Assembly (NCBI GenBank): GCA_963742035.1
Contig: CAVUKH010000007.1
Coordinates: 1 to 64,000, forward strand
DNA from: Bog-473 sp963742035
GTDB taxonomy: Bacteria > Actinomycetota > Acidimicrobiia > Acidimicrobiales > RAAP-2
Direction: 5' to 3'
DNA length: 64,000 nucleotides
Shown here: one piece after another, positions 26,309-34,325 of the stretch
How positions within the stretch are numbered: position 1 is the first letter of the stretch
Layout of the letters: every line of letters starts with the position of its first letter
The notes under the pieces: generated by a model
What the model was told of the DNA's origin: nothing
The model's database searches: none
The model's input: only the letters and a program-made list of their open reading frames with translations
Program-made: the position numbers and the translations under genes

Positions 26309-27781
26309 ATGAGCGCCGGGATCGTTTCATGGGGGACCTACCTGCCCTATTGGCGGCTCCAGCGGGCGGCCATCGCCGGGGTGCTGGGGAGCGGCGGCGG
26401 GCGGGGTACCCGGGCGGTGGCCTCGCACGACGAGGACACGACCACGCTGGGCGTCGAGGCCGGCCGGCGGGCGTTGGCCGTGGGCCCCGGGGCCGGAGCG
26501 GTGCAGGACCTGTTCTTGTCGACGCCCGACCCGGCCTATCTGGACAAAACGAGCGCGACCACGGTGCATGCGGCGCTTGGGTTGGGGCGTGCGTGCGGGG
26601 CGTATGACTTCGCCGGGTCGTCCCGCTCCGCCGCGGGGGCGCTCCGGATGGCTCTGGGTGCTGCGGTGGGCGGCACGGTCACGCTGCACGTCGTCTCGGA
26701 CCTGCGCACCGGCTTGGCCGGCTCCGCCGAGGAGCGCGACAGCGGTGATGCTGCCGCCGCCGTGTTGTGTGGGCCCGACGGTGCGGTGGCGGAGCTGATC
26801 GGCCGGGGAGCGGCCAGCGACGAGTTCCTCGATCGCTGGCGCGTGCCAGGTGAGACGGATTCGCACGTCTGGGAGGAGCGCTTCGGCGAGGAGCTCTACG
26901 TCCCGCTGGCCCGCGAGGCTTTCGCCGCCGCGCTCAAGGACGCCGGGCTGGCCGAAGGTGACGTCGATCATGCCCTCGTCAGCGGCCTGCACGTGCGGGC
27001 GGTCAAGGCCGTCACGAAGGGTCTCGGCGTGCGCGACGGGGCCCTCGCCCCCGACCTGACGGGGGCGGTCGGCAATCTGGGCGCGGCGGCGGCCGCCGTG
27101 GCGCTGTGCGACGTGCTGGAGCGGGCCCGACCCGGGCAGGTGATCGTGGTCCTGACGCTGGCCGACGGGGCCGACGCCCTGGTGCTCCGGACCACCGACG
27201 CGTTGGCCGCAGCGCAGGCGACCCGGTCCGAGGCCGGCGTGCCCTCCGTGGCCGAGCAGATCGCGGCGGGACGGGACGACCTGCCCTACGCCACCTTCTT
27301 GACCTGGCGGGGCCAGATGCGACGGGAGCCGCCCCGGCGGCCCGATCCCGAGCGGCCGGGAGCCCCGACCGTGCACCGCTCCGAGCAGTGGAAGTACGCC
27401 TTCGTCGGGAGTCGTTGCCAGGTGTGCGGCTTCCGCCACATGCCACCCACCCGGGCCTGCCTGTCGTGTCACACCATCGACCAGATGCAGCCCGAGCGCC
27501 TCGCCGACGTGCCGGGGACCGTCGCCACGTTCACCATCGACCACCTGGCCTTCAGCCTGTCGCCGCCGGTGGTGGGCGTCATCGTCGACTTCGACGGCGG
27601 CGGACGCTACCGCTGCGAGATGACCGACGTGGTGGCGTCGGAGCTGCAGATCGGCGACCGGGTCTCCATGACCTTCCGGCGCGTCTGGACGGCCCAGGGC
27701 GTGCACAATTACTTCTGGAAGGCCCGCCCGGCCGACGGACGGGTGGGCGCCGGCGGCGACGATGTGGAGCAAGGAGCGTAA
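26309..27781 (+). CDS. HMG-CoA-synthase-like protein fused to DUF35 zinc-ribbon/OB domain
   Basis: A 490-aa two-domain protein. Residues 1 to about 340 resemble 3-hydroxy-3-methylglutaryl-CoA synthase or KAS III (MSAGIVSWGTYLPYWRL, then GACG-AYDFAGSSRSAAGAL). The nucleophilic Cys expected in that loop is replaced, the segment reading AGSSRSAAG. The C-terminal DUF35 part has the knuckle CQVCGFRHMPPTRACLSC and the OB block GTVATFTIDHLAFSLSPP. It starts a coupled four-gene run with an SCP2-type thiolase, an acyl-CoA dehydrogenase and a ferredoxin. It probably supports acyl-CoA carbon-carbon chemistry as a non-catalytic or altered-chemistry subunit. Confidence 0.85.
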   Translation: MSAGIVSWGTYLPYWRLQRAAIAGVLGSGGGRGTRAVASHDEDTTTLGVEAGRRALAVGPGAGAVQDLFLSTPDPAYLDKTSATTVHAALGLGRACGAYDFAGSSRSAAGALRMALGAAVGGTVTLHVVSDLRTGLAGSAEERDSGDAAAAVLCGPDGAVAELIGRGAASDEFLDRWRVPGETDSHVWEERFGEELYVPLAREAFAAALKDAGLAEGDVDHALVSGLHVRAVKAVTKGLGVRDGALAPDLTGAVGNLGAAAAAVALCDVLERARPGQVIVVLTLADGADALVLRTTDALAAAQATRSEAGVPSVAEQIAAGRDDLPYATFLTWRGQMRREPPRRPDPERPGAPTVHRSEQWKYAFVGSRCQVCGFRHMPPTRACLSCHTIDQMQPERLADVPGTVATFTIDHLAFSLSPPVVGVIVDFDGGGRYRCEMTDVVASELQIGDRVSMTFRRVWTAQGVHNYFWKARPADGRVGAGGDDVEQGA

Positions 27782-27785
27782 GGCG

Positions 27786-28988
27786 ATGGGCAGCAAGGGC
27801 ATTCGCGACCAGGTGGCCGTCATCGGCATGGGCTGTACCCGCTTCGGCGAGTTGTGGGACAAGGGCGTCGACGACCTCCTCACCGACGCCGCCACCGAGG
27901 CGGTGGCCTCGGTCCCGAATTTGACGCTGGCCGACATCGATGCGTTCTGGCTCGGCACCATGACCTCTGGGGTCTGTGGCACGACACTGTCGCGCCCCCT
28001 GAAAATCGACTACAAGCCCGTCACCCGCGTCGAGAACTACTGCGCCACCGGTTCGGAGGCCTTCCGCAACGCCTGCTACGCCGTTGCCTCGGGCGCCTAC
28101 GACACCGCCATGGCCATCGGCGTGGAGAAGCTCAAGGACACGGGGTACTCGGGGCTGACCGGCATCCGCGCCGTGGGGGACGGGACCGATCCCGGCCTGT
28201 CGTCGCCCGCCGCCTTCTCCTTCCTGGCCCCCTCCTACGCCCACAAGTACGGCGTCGATCGCGACCAGCTGAAGGAGGTCATGAGCCGGATCGCCTTCAA
28301 GAACCACCAGAACGGGGCGCGCAACCCCCGGGCCCAGTTCCAGAAGGAGGTCTCCATGGAGACCATCGCCAAGGCACCGCTGGTCGCCGGGGATCTCGGT
28401 GTCTTCGACTGCAGCGGCGTGAGCGACGGCTCGGCGGCGGCCATCATCTGCCGGGTCGAGGACGCGCCCAAGTACTGCGCCAACCCCCTGTACGTGAAGG
28501 CACTGGCCTTCGTGGCCGGCCCGGCCGCCGGCCCCATCGATCCCGCCTACGACTACACGACCTTCGAGGAGGTCGTGCGGTCGGCGGCCGATGCCTACGC
28601 GCAGGCCGGGATCACCGACCCCAGGGCGCAGCTGGCCATGGCCGAGGTGCACGACTGCTTCACGCCGACCGAGCTCGTCCTCATGGAGGACCTGGGCTTC
28701 GCCGAGCGGGGCACGGCGTGGAAGGAGGTGCTGGCGGGCACGTTCGATCGCGACGGCGAGCTGCCCGTCAACCCCGACGGTGGGCTGAAGTCCTTCGGGC
28801 ACCCGATCGGCGCCTCCGGACTGCGCATGCTCTTCGAATGTTGGCTGCAGCTCCGGGGGGAGGCCCCGCCGGATCGCCAGATCGACACCGTGGGTGCCGG
28901 GCGCACGCTCGGGCTGACCCACAACCTGGGCGGCGCGCCGGGCGAGGGCGTCAGCTTCGTCGGCATCGTCGGCACCGAGCTCGACTGA
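27786..28988 (+). CDS. SCP2-type thiolase (acetyl-CoA acetyltransferase family)
   Basis: A 400-aa thiolase. The nucleophile loop is ENYCATGSEAFRNACYAV, the His region is EVHDCFTPTEL, and the C-terminal catalytic block is GGLKSFGHPIGASGLRM. Members encoded beside DUF35 proteins act as thiolases or retro-aldolases in fatty acid or steroid side-chain breakdown. The presence of the Cys and His favours thiolysis here. It starts five bases after the DUF35 fusion gene and its stop overlaps the acyl-CoA dehydrogenase start. Confidence 0.9.
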   Translation: MGSKGIRDQVAVIGMGCTRFGELWDKGVDDLLTDAATEAVASVPNLTLADIDAFWLGTMTSGVCGTTLSRPLKIDYKPVTRVENYCATGSEAFRNACYAVASGAYDTAMAIGVEKLKDTGYSGLTGIRAVGDGTDPGLSSPAAFSFLAPSYAHKYGVDRDQLKEVMSRIAFKNHQNGARNPRAQFQKEVSMETIAKAPLVAGDLGVFDCSGVSDGSAAAIICRVEDAPKYCANPLYVKALAFVAGPAAGPIDPAYDYTTFEEVVRSAADAYAQAGITDPRAQLAMAEVHDCFTPTELVLMEDLGFAERGTAWKEVLAGTFDRDGELPVNPDGGLKSFGHPIGASGLRMLFECWLQLRGEAPPDRQIDTVGAGRTLGLTHNLGGAPGEGVSFVGIVGTELD

Positions 28989-30223
28989 TGGGCGACGCCG
29001 CCCACGCCGGCCCGGTCGACCTGCTGGCCGAGAGCGAGGACCAGGCCGCGCTGCGCCAGCTCGCCCGCGATGTGGCCGAGCGCGAGGTCGCGCCCCGCGC
29101 CCATGACGCCGACGAGGCCGGCGCCGTCTCACCCGAGATGCGCAAGGCGCTGGCGGCGGCGGATCTGCTCCGGATCACGGTAGGAGAGCGGTGGGGCGGA
29201 ATGGGACTGGGCGATGTGGAAGCGTCGATCGTCCTGGAGGAGATCGCCCGGGCCGACGTGTCGTCGGCCATCTGCTGCCAGCTCACCTTCAACGGTCCGC
29301 CCCGGGGGATCGAGCACCTGGGCCCCGACGCCATGAAGGAGCGCTGGTTGCCGGCCGCCGCCGACGGGGAGGCGCTCATCAGCATCGGGATCACCGAACC
29401 CGATGCGGGGTCGGCGGTGCAGAACATGCGCGCCGCGCTGGTCGAGGACGGGCCGGGACGCTGGCGCCTCAACGCATACAAGAACTACTCGACCCTGGGC
29501 GACGTGGCCCAGGGGGTGCTCGTCTGGTGCCGCTGGCCCGGCGGCGAGGGGGCCAAGGGCATCGGTGCGGTGATCGTGCCGACGGACCGGGAAGGCGTGT
29601 CGGTGACGGGCCGCCACAAGGGCATGGGGATCCACGCCGCGACGGAGGCCGAACTGGCCTTCGACGGTGTGGAGATCACCGCCGATGACGTCCTGCTGGC
29701 CGGCGACCCGTCGAGCACGTCAGCCTTCAAGGTGCTGCTGTCGCACCTCAATCACGAGCGCTGCGGGAATGCGGCCATGTGCGTGGGGGCGGCGCAGGGG
29801 GCGCTCGAGCATGCGGTGCGGTACATGCACGAGCGCGTCATCGGTGGGCGTCCGCTGGCCGACCTCCAGGGCCTGCAATGGAAGCTGGCCGACATGGCGG
29901 TGCAGTTGGAGGGGGCCCGGATGTTGCTGGCCCGGGCCGTACGGCTGGCCGGACTCCACGGGACGCCGCCGGCGCTCGAGACCGCCATGGCCAAGACGGC
30001 CGCCAACCTGGCCGCCAAGTTCGTCTGCGACGAGGCCATGCAGATCCACGGGGGCTACGGCTACTCGCGCGAGTACCCGCTGGAACGGGCTTACCGCGAC
30101 ATCCGGGGCCTGTGCTTCGGGGCGGGGACGGTGGAGGCGCAACGCAATTTCATCGGGCTGCGGGTGGCCGCCGGTGCGCGCACCGAATCGCCCGGCTGGA
30201 TCGCTCCCCTCACGGCGACCTGA
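28988..30223 (+). CDS. Acyl-CoA dehydrogenase
   Basis: A 411-aa flavoenzyme with the complete three-domain layout: ITVGERWGGMGLGDVEASIV (N-terminal), ISIGITEPDAGSAVQNM (FAD loop), ATEAELAFDGVEI, and the C-terminal QIHGGYGYSREYPLERAYRDIR with RNFIGLRVA. The ATG is joined to the thiolase stop (TGATG). It should supply the alpha,beta-dehydrogenation step for the pathway of this operon, passing electrons to ETF or the small ferredoxin downstream. Confidence 0.91.
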   Translation: MGDAAHAGPVDLLAESEDQAALRQLARDVAEREVAPRAHDADEAGAVSPEMRKALAAADLLRITVGERWGGMGLGDVEASIVLEEIARADVSSAICCQLTFNGPPRGIEHLGPDAMKERWLPAAADGEALISIGITEPDAGSAVQNMRAALVEDGPGRWRLNAYKNYSTLGDVAQGVLVWCRWPGGEGAKGIGAVIVPTDREGVSVTGRHKGMGIHAATEAELAFDGVEITADDVLLAGDPSSTSAFKVLLSHLNHERCGNAAMCVGAAQGALEHAVRYMHERVIGGRPLADLQGLQWKLADMAVQLEGARMLLARAVRLAGLHGTPPALETAMAKTAANLAAKFVCDEAMQIHGGYGYSREYPLERAYRDIRGLCFGAGTVEAQRNFIGLRVAAGARTESPGWIAPLTAT

Positions 30224-30237
30224 GCGATCGAGGCGCC

Positions 30238-30501
30238 GTGACCACCCGACCCCTGATCGACCACGGCCGCTGCGAGGCGAAGCGGGACTGCGTCCGGATC
30301 TGCCCGAACGACGTGTTCGAGGTGCGGCGGATGGAAAGCGACGATTTCACAGCCCTCGGGTTGCTGGGCAAGCTCCGCACGACCGCCCACCGCCGGATGA
30401 CGGCGTACGCGGTGCGGGCCGATCAGTGCCACGAGTGCGGCCTCTGTGTGAGCGTTTGCCCCGAAGACGCCATCACCCTGGTGCCGCTGGAGGGCGCCTG
30501 A
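30238..30501 (+). CDS. Small ferredoxin with one altered cluster site
   Basis: An 87-aa protein with two cluster motifs. The second, CHECGLCVSVCPEDAI, is a full [4Fe-4S] set. The first, CEAKRDCVRICPND, lacks the second Cys of the canonical CxxCxxCxxxCP (Lys instead), which predicts a [3Fe-4S] or empty site. An insert of about 30 residues separates the two. GTG 30238 follows the dehydrogenase stop by 14 bases, so it probably serves as an electron carrier for that operon. Confidence 0.8.
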   Translation: MTTRPLIDHGRCEAKRDCVRICPNDVFEVRRMESDDFTALGLLGKLRTTAHRRMTAYAVRADQCHECGLCVSVCPEDAITLVPLEGA

Positions 30502-30631
30502 ACCTGTTTCGGACAACGCGCCGGGTGAGGGAGGTGGACTTTCGCCTGATGACGGCGGCCCAAGGGCGACTCCGCGCGCGCCTGGGCGAAGTCGCCGGCG
30601 CCAGTCGTGACGACGCGGACCAGGTGGCAAG

Positions 30632-30868
30632 CTAGGAGAGTGACTCGCCCCTGAGCACTTTGGCATCCGCGATGTCTCGCAGACGCGACTGGGCAACGAG
30701 CCACTCACTCGACCGTCCGGCGCGACCGTCCTGCACGACATGGTGCACCCCTGTGGGCCCGTCCGTTCGAGCGCCGCACTTTCGGCAGACAGCGATTCGG
30801 CCGTTCGTTTCAGGTGCGTGGTCCTCGTCGAGCTGCGCGGCCACGTGTACACACTCAGATGCCGTCAT
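30632..30868 (-). CDS. Small protein with CRKCG motif, 78 aa
   Basis: A well-spaced AAAGGAG precedes ATG 30868. The peptide starts MTASECVHVAAQLDEDHAPE and has RIAVCRKCGARTDGP, so C6 and the CxxC pair plus histidines could bind zinc. The C-terminal half is helical and charged. No family recognised. Confidence 0.55.
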   Translation of the reverse strand: MTASECVHVAAQLDEDHAPETNGRIAVCRKCGARTDGPTGVHHVVQDGRAGRSSEWLVAQSRLRDIADAKVLRGESLS

Positions 30869-30987
30869 GATGCTCCTTTGGGCGCACTCGCCAGGCGCTG
30901 ACCACGAAGAGCCTCCGAAGCCCTGACGGGCGTGCCTACGTACCCTACGCCCCAGGGGACCGTCGACGAGATTTCCTGATCGGACCT

Positions 30988-32310
30988 TCAACATGACCTG
31001 GTGTCACTCGAGCGGGCGCCTTGACTCGCAGCGCCTCTGGTCCCCAACATCTGATGGAGAAGCGTGGTGTCCGTGCGCAGCACCCGGAGGGCGGCTCGCC
31101 CCTCGCCCCCGTAGGTGTAGCCCTGGGTGTAGGCGCTGCCCGAGGGGCTGTCGTCGGTATGGGTCGGGGTCCCGCCGATCGGCTCGATGCCCGTGTCCTC
31201 GTTCCAGTCGTTCCACGACGTCACCATGACGATCGGGAGTGAGGGATCGATCTCCGGGAGGGCGACACAGCGGAAGAGGTGGTCGAGCGTCGACGCCGGG
31301 CCCTCGCCGGGCAGCCACTGGCGCGGCTGGGCGGGATGGTTCGTCGGTAGCCGGAAGCCCCGATCGTTGAAGCTCGACGAGACATCGGGGATGACCGGTA
31401 CGCGGCCGCCGGTCGCGGCGCTGTACTCGCTGAGGAGATGCCGTTCGTCGGCCACGATGTCCGTGGTGCCGGGATAGCCGGTGAAGTCCTCGGTCGGGCC
31501 CAGGAAGAAGTTCGGGTCTCCGTAATAGAGGATGTAGGAGGTGACGGCGTCGAACTGCTCGATACGCGCCGCCTGTGGCGTCGTGGTCAGTATCGGGCCC
31601 GCCGGGTCGGGGTTCTCCGGGGTGACACGCCAGTAGACCTCGTCTCCGATGAAGAACGGGTTGAAGCCTTTCGCTTTGAGCACTGTTCGTGCACCCTCGA
31701 TCATGCCCGCCACGTCTCCGGTGAGCGTGCGCGTCAGGTACAGGAAGACCACCGGTCGTCCGTGGACGCGGAGGTACGACGGGTTGTCGAAGTACTTCTT
31801 GGCGAACGTCAGCATGTCGGCGTCGAAGTGCAGCTCCATCTGGAACGTGACGGGAGTGGACTCACGCCCCGGATCGAAGCCCAGGTTCCATGTTTCGTAG
31901 AACATCGCAAAACGAATCTTCGCGATGTTCGGCGCAGCCAGGAAGTCCTTCATCGACCCGTCGGCGGCCCGGTAGTCCGCGCCCGAGTAGCCGGGATCGT
32001 ACGGCCACCAGTCGACGGCGAAGAAGTTGATCCCGGCCTGGCGAGCGTTCGTGATGTCCCGGGCCGCCGTCTGCGGACTCTGGGAGTTGACCTGCGAGGA
32101 GCCGGGAACTTGCGGAGGCACGAGGTGGGCCCGCAGCGTGCCACCGGCGAAGTTCTGCGGATTCCAAAGGTAGTAGTAGGCGCCGACCAGCGGACGCATG
32201 GCCGAGGAGGGCGTCACCGGTGCGGCCTGGACGCACACGGAGAGGAGAAGTGTGCATGCAAGCACGGCGCCGAGGGAGACATGCAGCCGCCGACGGGCAC
32301 TCATCCGCAC
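30988..32310 (-). CDS. Secreted glycoside hydrolase family 99-like protein
   Basis: A 440-aa protein with an N-terminal signal peptide (LHVSLGAVLACTLLLSVCV, cleavage near QAA). The domain starts LVGAYYYLWNPQNF and includes ARQAGINFFAVDWWPYDP, RFAMFYETWNLGF, GRPVVFLYLTR and VTSWNDWNEDTGIEP, the barrel pattern of GH99/GH71-type endo-mannosidases and related WbsX-like enzymes. The acidic residues in MFYETWN and SWNDWNEDT are candidate catalytic groups. It should act outside the cell on an alpha-linked polysaccharide or glycan; the substrate is not assignable. It stands alone with no sugar transporter nearby. Confidence 0.78.
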   Translation of the reverse strand: MRMSARRRLHVSLGAVLACTLLLSVCVQAAPVTPSSAMRPLVGAYYYLWNPQNFAGGTLRAHLVPPQVPGSSQVNSQSPQTAARDITNARQAGINFFAVDWWPYDPGYSGADYRAADGSMKDFLAAPNIAKIRFAMFYETWNLGFDPGRESTPVTFQMELHFDADMLTFAKKYFDNPSYLRVHGRPVVFLYLTRTLTGDVAGMIEGARTVLKAKGFNPFFIGDEVYWRVTPENPDPAGPILTTTPQAARIEQFDAVTSYILYYGDPNFFLGPTEDFTGYPGTTDIVADERHLLSEYSAATGGRVPVIPDVSSSFNDRGFRLPTNHPAQPRQWLPGEGPASTLDHLFRCVALPEIDPSLPIVMVTSWNDWNEDTGIEPIGGTPTHTDDSPSGSAYTQGYTYGGEGRAALRVLRTDTTLLHQMLGTRGAASQGARSSDTRSC

Positions 32311-32409
32311 GGCGGGATCCTAAGAGATCGCCGGGCGAGCGGATGGGATCGTTGACGCCGGGTCGCCGACCAAGCACCCCACCCGTCGGGCTGGGGTGAA
32401 GAATGCGGT

Positions 32410-33387
32410 ATGGCCACAGCTCAGGACCCTGAGGAGGACCACTCCGGCCTGGCTGCGGCGCCGGAGGTGAGCGAGGTCTCTGTCGCGCCGAGCACGCGTG
32501 AGTCCGTCCGGGACCGGGTCGCCCAACTGCGAGAACGCGCGGAGCGCACACGAGCCGGGATCGAAGCCCGGCGGACGGACTCGGCGTCCATCGACACCGC
32601 GTTCGAGGCGGTCGAGCGCGACGCTCAGAGCGGGGGAGGGGTGCTGGCCGCCGCCGTGGCCTTCCGCCTCTTCATGTTCCTGGTCCCCTACGCCTTCGTC
32701 ATGGTCACGGGCTTCGGGCTCGCGTCCACCGCCGCCGGCCAGGATCCGCGCGACGCTGCCCGTTCGGCGGGCATCGAGGGCCTGCTTGCCAGTGCCGTCG
32801 CCAGTACCAGCACCATGTCGTTGGCGAACCGAATCGCCGCCCTCGTCCTGGGCGGTTTCGCCCTCGCCCTGACGGCGCGGTCGTTCGTCCGCGTGCTCTG
32901 GGTCGTGCATCGCCTGATCTGGCGCGTCCAGCCGCGGCGCAAGCCCAGCCCGTGGGGTCCGCTCATCCTCATCGGGTTCGTCACCGTTCTGTTCGGCCTG
33001 GGCGACCTCACCGCATGGATCGGGTCGCAGTCACTGGGCCTGCGGCTCGTGGCCTTCGTCATGACGATTCTCATCTCGGCCGCCGCCTGGTTCCTGGCGT
33101 CGTGGCTCCTCCCGAGAGACGAGTGTGCCTTGTGGGCGCTCTTGCCGGGCGCACTGATCGTCGGCGTCGGCGTCGGCGTGTTGCAGATCCTCACCTTTAC
33201 CTACGTGGCGCACGTGGTGACGCGGAAGTCCGCCCTCTACGGGGCGATCGGCATCGCTCTGGCGCTGTTGCTGTGGACCTACTTCGCCGGTCGCCTGCTC
33301 ACGGCAGCCACCGCGGCGAATGCCTCACTGTGGAAGCACCGGACAGGGGAGGAAGCTCCGCCGAGCGACCTGCTGTCGCCCCCCTGA
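32410..33387 (+). CDS. YihY/UPF0761 (BrkB-like) family inner-membrane protein
   Basis: A 325-aa membrane protein with a charged cytoplasmic N-terminus (about 75 aa) and about six hydrophobic helices, including AAVAFRLFMFLVPYAFVMV, which is the usual YihY opening, and LYGAIGIALALLLWTYFAGRLL near the end. The family was once annotated as ribonuclease BN, wrongly; its function is not established. It meets the alpha/beta hydrolase gene tail to tail with no gap. Confidence 0.85.
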   Translation: MATAQDPEEDHSGLAAAPEVSEVSVAPSTRESVRDRVAQLRERAERTRAGIEARRTDSASIDTAFEAVERDAQSGGGVLAAAVAFRLFMFLVPYAFVMVTGFGLASTAAGQDPRDAARSAGIEGLLASAVASTSTMSLANRIAALVLGGFALALTARSFVRVLWVVHRLIWRVQPRRKPSPWGPLILIGFVTVLFGLGDLTAWIGSQSLGLRLVAFVMTILISAAAWFLASWLLPRDECALWALLPGALIVGVGVGVLQILTFTYVAHVVTRKSALYGAIGIALALLLWTYFAGRLLTAATAANASLWKHRTGEEAPPSDLLSPP

Positions 33388-34218
33388 TCAGGCGTCGACC
33401 GCCGCGTGGGCAAAGTCCGACCAGACGGCGACCCACTCCTTCCAGACCGGCGGCGGGTAGTCGTGGCCCATGCCGTCGATCTCGACGTAACGAGCGCCGG
33501 GGATGACCTCGGCCGTGCGCCGGCCGCCGCTCGGGTTGATGAGAGTGTCCTGGCTGCCGTGGATCACCAAAGTGGGGAGGTCCAATGCGGCCAGCTCGGC
33601 GGAGCGGGAAACGTCCTGCATGATCGCGTGCATCTGTCGCCCGACCCCCTCCGGGCAGAAGCAGCGATCGTAGGCGGCAGCCGCCCGGGCCCGGATGGCG
33701 TCGTCGTCCAGCCATTCGCGCTTCGACCCGTAGACGTGAAGGGCGGCGACCTGCCGGTCGATGTAGGCGCTGCGAGACGGCGCCGCCGGCGCCAGCAGAA
33801 AGGCCAAGGCCTCCTCCGAGCTCTCGCCGTAGCCGGGCTCGCCGGTTCGCGACATGACCGACGTCAGGGAGAGGACGCGGTCCGGGTGACGCAGCGCGAG
33901 GCGCTGCACGATCATTCCGCCCATGGAGCAGCCCATCACGTGCGCCTTGTCGACCCCCATGGCGTCGAGCACCACCACGGCGTCGTCCGCCATGTCGACC
34001 AGGGCATAGTCCGTGCCGTCGAGCTTCGTCGAAAGCCCGACATCGCGGTTGTCGAACCGCACGACGTGGAATCCCTCGTCACAGAACATCTGGCACCACG
34101 ACACGTCGTAGTTCAAGCACTGTGATCCAAGGCCGTTGACCAGAAGGAGGGTCGGGGAGGCCGGATCGCCGAACTGCTCGTAGTAGATCTCGACCGCTCC
34201 GTTGCGCGCCGTGCTCAT
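33388..34218 (-). CDS. Alpha/beta-fold hydrolase
   Basis: A 276-aa serine hydrolase: LLLVNGLGSQCLNYDVSWCQ (oxyanion region), VVRFDNRDVGLSTKLDGTDY, the nucleophile elbow VMGCSMGGMIVQRLALRHPD, and late acid and His blocks LVIHGSQDTLINPSGG and DGMGHDYPPP. It resembles esterases of the TAP/prolyl-peptidase-like group used widely in actinobacteria. The substrate is unknown. Confidence 0.88.
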   Translation of the reverse strand: MSTARNGAVEIYYEQFGDPASPTLLLVNGLGSQCLNYDVSWCQMFCDEGFHVVRFDNRDVGLSTKLDGTDYALVDMADDAVVVLDAMGVDKAHVMGCSMGGMIVQRLALRHPDRVLSLTSVMSRTGEPGYGESSEEALAFLLAPAAPSRSAYIDRQVAALHVYGSKREWLDDDAIRARAAAAYDRCFCPEGVGRQMHAIMQDVSRSAELAALDLPTLVIHGSQDTLINPSGGRRTAEVIPGARYVEIDGMGHDYPPPVWKEWVAVWSDFAHAAVDA

Positions 34219-34282
34219 GTGCCCTCCCGCCCCTCCTCGTACTCAGCCGGCCGAACGGCTCGGCGCGCAACGACGCCGAGGC

Positions 34283-34310
34283 GCGTCAAATTATTCGCCC
34301 GTCGGGCGGA
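34283..34310 (-). terminator. Possible intrinsic terminator of the aldehyde dehydrogenase gene
   Basis: Read on the minus strand, CGCCCGACGGGCG can fold as a short hairpin followed by AATAATTT. It lies about 20-40 bases after the aldehyde dehydrogenase stop. The stem is short, so efficiency is uncertain. Confidence 0.4.
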
Positions 34311-34325
34311 TGTGCGAAACGACCC

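Noticed and set aside
26327..27982. 551-codon minus-strand frame opposite the DUF35 fusion gene
   Set aside because: Antisense shadow in GC-rich DNA; no ribosome-binding site or family motif, while the plus strand has complete domains.
27854..28990. Upstream extension of the acyl-CoA dehydrogenase frame through the thiolase gene
   Set aside because: The extra residues are an out-of-frame reading of the thiolase; homology begins exactly at ATG 28988.
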